A program made the position numbers and the translations under genes. A stretch of DNA of 5,673 bases from Bacillota bacterium (GTDB lineage Bacteria; Bacillota; Clostridia; Oscillospirales; Ruminococcaceae), in NCBI GenBank assembly GCA_023439605.1, contig JAEXNS010000228.1:1-5673 (forward strand). Direction: 5' to 3'. Below the pieces are notes generated by a model that saw nothing but the letters and a program-made list of their open reading frames with translations, made no database searches and had not been told where the DNA came from. Positions 1 through 5,673 of this stretch are shown here, piece by piece (position 1 is the first letter of the stretch; the number at the start of each line of letters is the position of its first letter).

Positions 1-1
1 G

Positions 2-529
2 GATAAAATATATATTAGACATAAAAATTTATTTCTGAAAATAGTTGATAAAAATCTAGTTAAAATGGATAACAAGCAACTATTGGACGAAAGGTTTATT
101 GCAGATGGGAAAAGATATATAAAAGTAAAATTTAAAACCCCTGTTGCATTTAAAAGCAATGGATTTTATGTTAACTTCCCTACAGTAAGGCTACTTATAC
201 AAAGTTTAATAAATAAGTATGACACATTTTCAGAAGCTACAAAAATTTACGATGAGGAAACACTAGAGTATATAATGGAAAAGACTTTTATTTATAGCTA
301 TAAATTGAAAAGTACATTTTTTCATTTGGAAGGGGTGAAAATACCAGCATTTATAGGAGAGTTGACACTTAAAGTCACAGGTGCACAGCCTTTAGTAAAT
401 CTTATTCAATACCTTTTTTATTTTGGTGAATACAGTGGGATAGGTATTAAAACAGCTATAGGTATGGGTGCATATGAAATTATTGAAGAAGAAAAAAGAG
501 AGGAGATGAATTTAGGTGGAAAAGGATAA
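2..529 (+). CDS. cas6: CRISPR-associated endoribonuclease Cas6, C-terminal part (5' end outside window)
   Basis: Cas6 cuts the long CRISPR transcript within each repeat, giving crRNAs with a repeat-derived 5' tag for the Csm complex. The frame is open from the first complete codon at position 2, so the ATG at 65 is an internal methionine and the true start lies upstream. The visible part is 175 residues; Cas6 proteins are usually about 230-250, so roughly 60-75 are missing. Two family signatures are seen (visible numbering): FKTPVAFKSNG near 44-54, the start of the C-terminal ferredoxin-like domain, and the glycine-rich RNA-binding loop GEYSGIGIKTAIGMG at 142-156, close to the end as expected. 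The catalytic residues normally sit in the N-terminal domain, so activity cannot be judged here. The end overlaps csm1 by 14 bases. A Cas6 just upstream of csm1 matches the Streptococcus thermophilus-type III-A order. The family call is firm; only completeness is unknown. Confidence 0.93.
   Translation, partial: DKIYIRHKNLFLKIVDKNLVKMDNKQLLDERFIADGKRYIKVKFKTPVAFKSNGFYVNFPTVRLLIQSLINKYDTFSEATKIYDEETLEYIMEKTFIYSYKLKSTFFHLEGVKIPAFIGELTLKVTGAQPLVNLIQYLFYFGEYSGIGIKTAIGMGAYEIIEEEKREEMNLGGKG
501..505 (+). promoter_or_regulatory. Ribosome binding site for csm1 (supports GTG start)
   Basis: AGGAG lies inside the last codons of cas6, with 10 bases between it and the GTG at 516. The spacing is slightly long, and the site is weaker than the AGGAGG sites before csm2 and csm3. 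It supports starting csm1 at GTG 516. An in-frame TAG at 513-515 directly precedes that codon, so no start further upstream is possible. Confidence 0.65.
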
Positions 530-2879
530 AGTATCATTATATATTGGAAGTATGCTACATGATTTTGGTAAGCTACTTCATAGATATAATGACGGAAGAA
601 ACCACAGTAAAAGCGGTTATGACTATTTAAAAGAAAACTTTAAAATAGAAGATGATGATATACTAGATCAGGTTTTATATCATCACGCTTCTCACATAAA
701 GGGTTCAAAATTAGAGCAAAATTCAAAAGCATATATAACCTACATAGCTGACAATATTGCGGCAGGAGTAGACCGAAGAAAAAATGAAGAAGTAGAAACG
801 GGCGGTTTTGTAAAAGATGTTGCTTTAAAAAGTATTTTTAATATTTTAAACGGAAACAACCAATCCAAAAGCTACAGCCAAGGTTTTATAAGCTATGATG
901 AAAGCATAAACTATCCTACCGAAAGTGAAATAAAATTTGATGAGAGTTTTTATAGTAAAATAATTGACAATATAAAAACAGCATTTACAAGAGGAATTGA
1001 TTTTGAATCCGGTGCATCTTATATAAATTCACTTTTAAAAATTTTAGAGGTAAATACAAGCTTTGTACCATCATCTACAAATACAAAAGAGCTTATAGAC
1101 ATATCGCTTTTTGACCATGTTAAGCTAACATCTGCTATAGCTTCTTGCATTTATGATTATACAAAAGAACACGATATAAACGACCTTCATGAAGAACTCT
1201 ACAAAGGGGCGGAGGAGTTTTATAAAAAAGATGCCTTTTTGTTATATTGTTTTGATATATCTGGAATACAGGATTTTATATACACTATTGCAAAATCAAA
1301 TTCTGATTCCGGTACTTTAAAATCTTTGAGAGCAAGATCTTTTTATCTGGAAATATTTGCAGAACATATAATTGATGAAATACTTGATGAGTTGTCTCTA
1401 TGCAGGGCAAATTTACTCTATTCAGGTGGCGGTCATGCATATATGCTTTTACCAAATACCGACCTTGTAAAAGGCTTTTTAGAAAAAACAGAGGAAAGTA
1501 TAAACAAGTTTTTACTTCAGAAATTTAAAACTGCACTTTTTATAGCTAGTGGATATAGTCCATGTAGTGCAAATTCTTTGAAAAATAATCCGGACGGAAG
1601 CTATAAAGCTATATTTAACGAAGTTTCAGAGCAAATATCTGCAAAAAAACTAAATCGTTATAAAGCAGAGGATATATTATATTTAAACAAGGATTCAAAA
1701 TGTGGAGAACGTGAGTGTAGTATATGCAGAAGAAGTGATATGCTTACTGAGGATAATAAATGCAGTATATGCAATAGCTTAGAAAAAATAGCTACAAAAA
1801 TAATGAAAAAAGATGAAAGTTTCTTTACTATTTTTAAACAGGAAAAAGGCGAAAAAGAGCTTGTTTTATATAACGATAAAGCTGTAACAGTAGACGATGA
1901 AGCTTTGTTAAGAAGTAAAATGAATGATGACAATTATGTACGTGGATATGGTAAAAATAAAGCGTATACAGGAAAAGGCATACATGAAACCCTATGGGTT
2001 GGAGATTATAGTAAAAAGTCGAGTTTTGAAGAACTTGCAAAATCATCTGTAGGAATTAAACGCTTAGGTGTTATAAGGGCTGACGTAGATAATTTAGGAC
2101 AGACTTTTGTAGCTGGTTTTGAAAAACAAGGAGATAATAAAAACGTTACTATTTCAAGAACAGCCAGTTTATCTAGAGCGTTGTCTAGATACTTCAAACT
2201 ACATATAAACTCTATTCTTAAAAATGGTGAGTTCTTTTTGGATGGGAAAAGAGAAGATAGAGAAAGAAATGCCACTATAGTTTATACTGGTGGAGATGAT
2301 TTGTTTATAGTTGGTAGTTGGGATGATATTATAGGTTTTTCAGTTGACTTGTACAGAAGTTTAGAAAAGTTTTCACAAGGCACACTTACTTTATCTGCTG
2401 GCATAGGGGTGTATAATGATTCATTTCCTGTTTCGGTTATGGCTAAACAGACGGAAGGTCTTGAAAACAACTCAAAAAGTTTTGTAAATAAAGAGGGTAA
2501 AGCGAAAAATGCTGTTACTATTTTTGACAATGAAAACTGCTATAATTGGAATGTATTTGCGGAAAAAGTAATTGAAGAAAAGTTTATGTTTATAAAAAAT
2601 TATTTTCAGGAAAATGATGAACGAGGTAACACTTTAATTTATAACATGCTTGAGCTAATAAGACAAAAGGATGATGAAAGACTAAACATAGCCAGATTTG
2701 CATACCTTTTATCTAGGCTTGAACCTGTGGGCAAAGACGAAGTTTCAAAAGCAAGTTATAAAGAATTTTCAAAAAAAATGTTTGAGTGGATACAGAACGA
2801 ACAGGATAAAAAACAACTTATAACAGCTATATATCTATATGTATATATCACAAGAGGTAAAAATGAGGAGGAAAATTAA
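516..2879 (+). CDS. csm1: Type III-A CRISPR effector large subunit Cas10/Csm1 (HD nuclease and cyclic oligoadenylate synthase)
   Basis: This is the signature large subunit of the Csm complex (787 aa, a usual length). When target RNA pairs with the crRNA it cuts single-stranded DNA and makes cyclic oligoadenylate from ATP. Domains in order: an HD domain at about 1-90 with LHDFGK (H15, D16), YHHASH (H56, H57) and IADN (D79); Palm 1 at about 240-390 with FDISGIQDFIY and YSGGGHAYMLLP, which lacks the cyclase motif as is normal; a zinc ribbon with C401, C404, C416 and C419, plus an extra C396; Palm 2 at about 515-675 with GVIRADVDNLGQTF (D523, D525), GGDD at 592-595 and LSAGIGVY; and a helical C-terminal D4 domain at about 680-787. 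All catalytic residues I can identify are intact. Translation starts at GTG: an in-frame TAG directly precedes it, and the next ATG (residue 13) would remove the first helix of the HD domain. The gene overlaps cas6 by 14 bases and abuts csm2 with no gap, so translation is probably coupled. Confidence 0.98.
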   Translation: MEKDKVSLYIGSMLHDFGKLLHRYNDGRNHSKSGYDYLKENFKIEDDDILDQVLYHHASHIKGSKLEQNSKAYITYIADNIAAGVDRRKNEEVETGGFVKDVALKSIFNILNGNNQSKSYSQGFISYDESINYPTESEIKFDESFYSKIIDNIKTAFTRGIDFESGASYINSLLKILEVNTSFVPSSTNTKELIDISLFDHVKLTSAIASCIYDYTKEHDINDLHEELYKGAEEFYKKDAFLLYCFDISGIQDFIYTIAKSNSDSGTLKSLRARSFYLEIFAEHIIDEILDELSLCRANLLYSGGGHAYMLLPNTDLVKGFLEKTEESINKFLLQKFKTALFIASGYSPCSANSLKNNPDGSYKAIFNEVSEQISAKKLNRYKAEDILYLNKDSKCGERECSICRRSDMLTEDNKCSICNSLEKIATKIMKKDESFFTIFKQEKGEKELVLYNDKAVTVDDEALLRSKMNDDNYVRGYGKNKAYTGKGIHETLWVGDYSKKSSFEELAKSSVGIKRLGVIRADVDNLGQTFVAGFEKQGDNKNVTISRTASLSRALSRYFKLHINSILKNGEFFLDGKREDRERNATIVYTGGDDLFIVGSWDDIIGFSVDLYRSLEKFSQGTLTLSAGIGVYNDSFPVSVMAKQTEGLENNSKSFVNKEGKAKNAVTIFDNENCYNWNVFAEKVIEEKFMFIKNYFQENDERGNTLIYNMLELIRQKDDERLNIARFAYLLSRLEPVGKDEVSKASYKEFSKKMFEWIQNEQDKKQLITAIYLYVYITRGKNEEEN
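2170..2191 (+). repeat. Perfect 8-bp inverted repeat with 6-base loop inside csm1
   Basis: TATCTAGA (2170-2177) and TCTAGATA (2184-2191) are exact reverse complements around the loop GCGTTG. They fall in csm1 codons for Leu-Ser-Arg-Ala-Leu-Ser-Arg-Tyr (residues 552-559), between the D523/D525 site and GGDD. The simplest reading is that two Ser-Arg pairs both use TCT AGA, itself a palindrome. The transcript could form a small hairpin, but there is no U-tract after it, so it is not a terminator. Confidence 0.5.
2866..2871 (+). promoter_or_regulatory. Strong ribosome binding site for csm2
   Basis: A consensus AGGAGG lies within the last csm1 codons, 8 bases before the csm2 ATG. Because csm1 stops at 2877-2879 and csm2 begins at 2880, a ribosome finishing csm1 would be placed directly on this start. 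Confidence 0.85.
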
Positions 2880-3254
2880 ATGGCAATTTTAGAGAAGTTA
2901 ACTTATGTAAAGCAAGCAGAAAGCGTTATGAAAAAACTAACTAGCAATCCTAAATATGGATTGACGACATCGAAAATAAGAAATATTTTATCTATGATTT
3001 CAGAAATTTACAATGATGTTGTATTGGAAATAGGCGAAAAAATTTCTGTAGACTTACAAGAACGTGTACAATATATAAAAATGCGTATTGCTTATGAAGC
3101 AGGTAGAGAAAGAGCAGTAAAAGAGTTTGTACAGGAAGCAAAAATTTTTGATTGTATAGACGACATAAAAGACAGTAGAGAAAAGCTAATTATGTTCTGT
3201 AATTATATGGAGTCATTAGTTGCTTATCATAAATATCTTAGTGAGAAAGATTAG
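2880..3254 (+). CDS. csm2: Type III-A CRISPR complex small subunit Csm2
   Basis: Csm2 is the small helical subunit. Several copies form the inner filament of the Csm complex, lying along the crRNA-target duplex between Cas10 and Csm5; it has no catalytic role. The 124-residue product is the usual size and looks all-helical. Two family signatures are visible: LTTSKIRNIL at about residues 28-37, and a YEAGRERAVKEF-type helix near residues 72-83, with a basic and aromatic helix at the C-terminus. The ATG follows the csm1 stop codon with no gap and has an AGGAGG 8 bases upstream. Csm2 occurs only in the Csm-type (III-A-like) complex and is replaced by Cmr5 in type III-B, so it helps fix the subtype. 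Confidence 0.95.
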   Translation: MAILEKLTYVKQAESVMKKLTSNPKYGLTTSKIRNILSMISEIYNDVVLEIGEKISVDLQERVQYIKMRIAYEAGRERAVKEFVQEAKIFDCIDDIKDSREKLIMFCNYMESLVAYHKYLSEKD

Positions 3255-3258
3255 GAGG
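3253..3258 (+). promoter_or_regulatory. Strong ribosome binding site for csm3, overlapping the csm2 stop codon
   Basis: A consensus AGGAGG begins on the last two bases of the csm2 TAG stop (3252-3254), with 8 bases to the csm3 ATG at 3267. The 12 bases at 3255-3266 are the largest gap between genes in the window and hold nothing but this site and its A-rich spacer. Confidence 0.85.
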
Positions 3259-3266
3259 AAAAAAGT

Positions 3267-3926
3267 ATGTTAGTAAAATTAGAAATAAAGGGTAAAATCA
3301 AAATAGTAACAGGTATGCATATAGGCGGTTCAACACAGTTTTCAGCAATAGGTGCAGTGGATTCTCCAGTTATAAGAGACGTAATTTCAAAGCTTCCAAT
3401 GATTCCAGCAAGTAGTTTAAAAGGTAAAATGAGAAGTTTACTTGCAAAACAATATAATACAAAAATTGCAAAAACTCCAGATGATGATGACGATAAAATA
3501 ACCAGACTTTTTGGTTCGGCAAAAAAAGATAATGTAAAAAATAGCAGACTTATTTTCTCAGATATGATAATCAGTAACGCTGATGACTTGAAGCGAAGAG
3601 GAGTTTTAAGTACAACTGAAGTAAAGGTTGAAAATAATATAAACAGAGCTACAGCAGTAGCAAATCCACGTCAAATAGAGCGTTGTATAAGAGATAGCGA
3701 GTTTCCTTTAAGTATAATTTATAACGCAGAAAAAGAGGACGAGATAGTGGAAGATATAAAACTACTTAAAGATGGCATGAAACTTTTGAAGTATGATTAT
3801 CTTGGCGGTAGTGGTTCTAGAGGATATGGAAGGGTTGATATAACTGACCTTGAAATGAACGTAGTGGTTGGAAGTATGGACGAAAATATTCAGAAAGAGT
3901 GTAAAAAAATATTAGAGGAAGTGTAA
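3267..3926 (+). CDS. csm3: Type III-A CRISPR complex backbone subunit and target-RNA endonuclease Csm3
   Basis: Csm3 is a Cas7-family RAMP protein. Several copies form the backbone that holds the crRNA, and each cuts the paired target RNA at 6-nucleotide intervals. The 219-residue product is a normal length. Residue 32 is aspartate in GAVDSPVIRD, matching the known catalytic Asp of Csm3 (D32 in Staphylococcus epidermidis, D33 in some homologues). H18 in the GMHIGG stretch matches a conserved residue linked to crRNA binding. Other signatures are PMIPASSLKGKMRSLL at 44-59, LFGS at 81-84, the thumb region VENNINRATAVANPRQIER at 121-139, and the glycine-rich loop LGGSGSRGYGRV at 179-190. A run of five aspartates (72-76, from GAT/GAC repeats) lies in a loop just before LFGS. 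Target-RNA cutting is predicted to be active. The ATG has an AGGAGG 8 bases upstream, and csm4 starts 2 bases after the stop. Confidence 0.97.
   Translation: MLVKLEIKGKIKIVTGMHIGGSTQFSAIGAVDSPVIRDVISKLPMIPASSLKGKMRSLLAKQYNTKIAKTPDDDDDKITRLFGSAKKDNVKNSRLIFSDMIISNADDLKRRGVLSTTEVKVENNINRATAVANPRQIERCIRDSEFPLSIIYNAEKEDEIVEDIKLLKDGMKLLKYDYLGGSGSRGYGRVDITDLEMNVVVGSMDENIQKECKKILEEV
3915..3921 (+). promoter_or_regulatory. Ribosome binding site for csm4
   Basis: GAGGAAG lies within the last csm3 codons, 7 bases before the csm4 ATG at 3929. It is an incomplete match to the consensus, weaker than the AGGAGG sites before csm2 and csm3. Confidence 0.65.
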
Positions 3927-3928
3927 GC

Positions 3929-4846
3929 ATGAAATACATGATATATAAGCTTCATTTTAAAACTGAAGTACATATAGGCAATGGTGCTCTATCGGATAGT
4001 GAGCCTGTTTTCAGTGCAGATACATTTTTTTCAGCTCTGTGTCATGAAGCTATAAATATAGGTGGGGAGGAAACTCTTGAAAAGCTTATAAAAGAAGTCA
4101 AAAGTGAAAACATGGTTTTTTCAGACTTCTTTCCCTTTGTAAAAGATAGCTTATATATACCTAAGCCACTTCTGAAATTAGAAAAAAAATCCGAAAGTGA
4201 CCCTAGTCTAAAAAAAGAGTATAAGAAGTTAAACTATATAGATGTAAACAAACTAGATGATTATTTATCCGGAAAATTGGATATAAAAGCTGAAAAGACA
4301 AAATTTTCTTTAGGTGAAAAAATCACTCGTGATAGGGTGAATTTATACGGTGAGGAATCATTGCCTTATAGAGTGGGAACATTTAATTTTTATAAAGGTT
4401 CTGGTTTATATGTATGTGTCGGGTATACTGAGACGAATAAAGATTTGATTTATAAAATTGTAAAAAGTTTGTCCTATACAGGAATAGGTGGTAAAATTTC
4501 TTCTGGATTGGGAAAGTTTGATTTAGAGGTGGTGGATGTACCTGATACATTTATGAAACGTCTTGAAAAACAGTATAAAACATACATGACTTTATCAGCT
4601 AGTATGGCGAAAGATGAAGAAGTGGAAACAGCTTTAAAAAATGCGTCCTATCTTGTTTTTAAAAGAAGTGGTTTTATATATTCTCCTGTACAGATAAAGC
4701 AACTTGTAAAAAAGAAAGATTTTTATGCTTTTAAATCTGGTTCATGCTTTGAAAATAAATTTTGTGGCGATATTTTTGACGTGTCGGAAAATCTACCTCA
4801 TCCTGTTTATAGATATGCAAAACCTTTGTTTATGGGGGTGGTATAA
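3929..4846 (+). CDS. csm4: Type III-A CRISPR complex subunit Csm4 (crRNA 5'-tag binding RAMP)
   Basis: Csm4 is a Cas5-type RAMP protein that binds the 5' tag of the crRNA and joins Cas10 to the Csm3 backbone at the base of the complex. It is structural, with no known catalytic site. The 305-residue product is the usual length. The N-terminal RAMP strand reads LHFKTEVHIGNG (8-19), followed by FSADTFFSALCHEA (28-41), a typical Csm4 stretch. The middle contains YIPKPLL (76-82), and the glycine-rich RAMP loop YTGIGGKISSGLGKF spans 183-197. The C-terminus carries the Csm4-like GSCFENKFCGD and HPVYRYAKPLFMGV segments (271-281 and 291-304). The stretch at about 84-100 is lysine-rich and encoded by long A runs. 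The ATG is 2 bases after the csm3 stop; the last base of its TAA stop is the first base of the csm5 ATG, so translation is likely coupled. Confidence 0.95.
   Translation: MKYMIYKLHFKTEVHIGNGALSDSEPVFSADTFFSALCHEAINIGGEETLEKLIKEVKSENMVFSDFFPFVKDSLYIPKPLLKLEKKSESDPSLKKEYKKLNYIDVNKLDDYLSGKLDIKAEKTKFSLGEKITRDRVNLYGEESLPYRVGTFNFYKGSGLYVCVGYTETNKDLIYKIVKSLSYTGIGGKISSGLGKFDLEVVDVPDTFMKRLEKQYKTYMTLSASMAKDEEVETALKNASYLVFKRSGFIYSPVQIKQLVKKKDFYAFKSGSCFENKFCGDIFDVSENLPHPVYRYAKPLFMGVV
4834..4841 (+). promoter_or_regulatory. G-rich ribosome binding site for csm5
   Basis: GGGGGTGG lies in the final Met-Gly-Val-Val codons of csm4, ending 4 bases before the csm5 ATG at 4846. It departs from the AGGAGG used elsewhere in the operon and stands out in such AT-rich DNA. 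Initiation may rely partly on coupling through the TAATG stop-start overlap. Confidence 0.5.
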
Positions 4847-5673
4847 TGCAGAGTAAAATAAAAAACTATGAGTTAACTGTTACAACGATTTCACCTTTGC
4901 ACGTGGGTTCAGGTGATAGAATAAATAAAAAAGAATATATTTATCAAAAAAATGAAAACAAGGCATATATACCAGACTTGAAAAATATGTTTTCAGGTTT
5001 GAAAAAATTAAATTTACTTAGAGAATATGAAAAATATCTTTTGGGAAATGGCGGAGATCTGTTTTTTTGGTTGGATAAAGAGCTTAAAATAAAAAAAGAG
5101 ACTTATTTACCTTGGATGGATTATAGTATAGACTGTGGTGATGCTATTTTTGAAGATAGATCAAAAAAAGAAATAGTTACGTTTATAAAAGATGCCTTTG
5201 ATGAACCATATATACCTGGAAGTACGTTAAAGGGATTTATAAGAACGGCTATTATTTGTAAAATGATTTATGATAAAAAAAGTGAATACCAAAAATATAA
5301 AGTTCAATTTCAAAATGCCGAATTTAAAGGACGTAAGTGGTATCTTAAAGAGCAAATGACAAATATTGAATCAGATGTTTTCAACAGGTTAAAAAGAAAT
5401 GAAAAGAGAAAAAGTGATGCAGTAAATGATATTATGGCAGCTTTGCGTGTTAGTGACAGCGAGCCTTTAAGTACTAAAAACCTTGTTTTGTGTCAAAAGC
5501 TAGACATGAATAAAGATGGCATAGACAAACCTTTAAATATAGTCAGAGAATGTATAAAACCAAATGTAGATATAAAGTTTACTTTAACTATAGATACTAC
5601 TTTGATCGACATTAAACCCGATTATATTTTAAAAGCTGTAAAGCTTTTTTATACTTATTATGTTGGATTGTTT
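4846..5673 (+). CDS. csm5: Type III-A CRISPR complex subunit Csm5, N-terminal part (3' end outside window)
   Basis: Csm5 is a Cas7-like RAMP protein that caps the 3' end of the crRNA in the Csm complex and takes part in crRNA 3'-end maturation, where in S. epidermidis it recruits host nucleases. The frame runs from ATG 4846 to the window end with no stop, giving 276 residues; family members are usually about 340-400, so perhaps 70-120 are missing. Signatures seen are TTISPLHVGSGD (13-24), the RAMP glycine segment near the start; PYIPGSTLKGFIRTAI (121-136), the Csm5/Cas7 hallmark; IMAALRVSDSEPL (196-208); and IVRECIKPN (232-240). The basic stretch RLKRNEKRKSD (181-191) may contact RNA, which is inference. 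The start overlaps the csm4 stop by one base (TAATG). Its place after csm4, together with csm2, confirms the Csm subtype. There is no sign of a frameshift in the visible part. Confidence 0.95.
   Translation, partial: MQSKIKNYELTVTTISPLHVGSGDRINKKEYIYQKNENKAYIPDLKNMFSGLKKLNLLREYEKYLLGNGGDLFFWLDKELKIKKETYLPWMDYSIDCGDAIFEDRSKKEIVTFIKDAFDEPYIPGSTLKGFIRTAIICKMIYDKKSEYQKYKVQFQNAEFKGRKWYLKEQMTNIESDVFNRLKRNEKRKSDAVNDIMAALRVSDSEPLSTKNLVLCQKLDMNKDGIDKPLNIVRECIKPNVDIKFTLTIDTTLIDIKPDYILKAVKLFYTYYVGLF

Noticed and set aside
65..67. ATG at 65 as the start of cas6
   Set aside because: The frame stays open to the window edge, there is no good ribosome binding site upstream, and a 154-residue Cas6 would lack the N-terminal RAMP domain. 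The gene is cut by the window edge, not short.
2289..2300. GGDD motif read as a diguanylate cyclase (GGDEF) protein
   Set aside because: The HD domain, zinc ribbon, two Palm domains and csm neighbours identify it as Cas10/Csm1, whose related cyclase fold makes cyclic oligoadenylate.
1658..2530. Four open frames on the minus strand (1658-1933, 1834-2046, 2006-2275, 2282-2530)
   Set aside because: All lie wholly inside csm1, overlap one another, have hydrophobic and serine-rich composition typical of antisense translation of AT-rich genes, and show no recognisable motif.
2829..2848. TA-rich alternating stretch near the csm1 end, as a promoter -10 region or a repeat
   Set aside because: It encodes Ile-Tyr-Leu-Tyr-Val-Tyr-Ile at the Cas10 C-terminus. 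There is no matched -35 box, and csm2 follows immediately with its own ribosome binding site, so an internal promoter is not supported.
1..5673. A CRISPR array, transposon, tRNA or previously undescribed system within the window
   Set aside because: There are no regularly spaced direct repeats, no transposase-like frame and no tRNA-like fold, and every base falls in or next to a recognisable cas/csm gene. What is visible is a canonical type III-A core.

Overview
The window is a slice of a type III-A (Csm) CRISPR-Cas operon. All genes are on the + strand, in the order cas6 (5' end cut off), cas10/csm1, csm2, csm3, csm4, csm5 (3' end cut off). Coding sequence fills essentially the whole window. 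The largest gap between genes is 12 bases, so there is no intergenic region to annotate. I see no promoter, terminator, CRISPR repeat, tRNA, rRNA or mobile element.

The DNA is strongly A+T rich. It uses ATA for isoleucine and AGA for arginine heavily, and has purine-rich AGGAGG-type ribosome binding sites. This suggests a low-GC Gram-positive anaerobe (Bacillota, probably Clostridia or a relative). That is inferred from composition and gene style only; another AT-rich lineage such as Fusobacteriota cannot be excluded. All six genes look alike in composition, so nothing suggests recent piecemeal assembly.

Layout: 2-529 is the C-terminal 175 residues of Cas6, the pre-crRNA endonuclease. 516-2879 is Cas10/Csm1 (787 aa), with an intact HD nuclease motif, a zinc-ribbon cysteine cluster and an intact GGDD cyclase motif. 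2880-3254 is Csm2 (124 aa). 3267-3926 is Csm3 (219 aa), with the target-RNA-cutting aspartate at residue 32. 3929-4846 is Csm4 (305 aa). 4846-5673 is the first 276 residues of Csm5, which is still open at the window end.

How they work together, from established type III-A biology: Cas6 cuts the CRISPR transcript into crRNAs. Csm4 holds the 5' tag and Cas10, Csm3 forms the backbone along the crRNA, Csm2 forms the inner filament, and Csm5 caps the 3' end. When a target RNA pairs, Csm3 cuts it, the Cas10 HD domain cuts single-stranded DNA, and the Cas10 Palm domain makes cyclic oligoadenylate. The oligoadenylate activates a separate effector, usually Csm6, which would lie outside this window. 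All active-site motifs visible here are intact, so the complex is predicted to be functional.

I do not see a previously undescribed system. The points worth a second look are modest: the gene junctions and how Shine-Dalgarno strength tracks subunit copy number, the GTG start of csm1, A8 tracts inside csm1 and csm4, and the identity of the missing cyclic-oligoadenylate effector.
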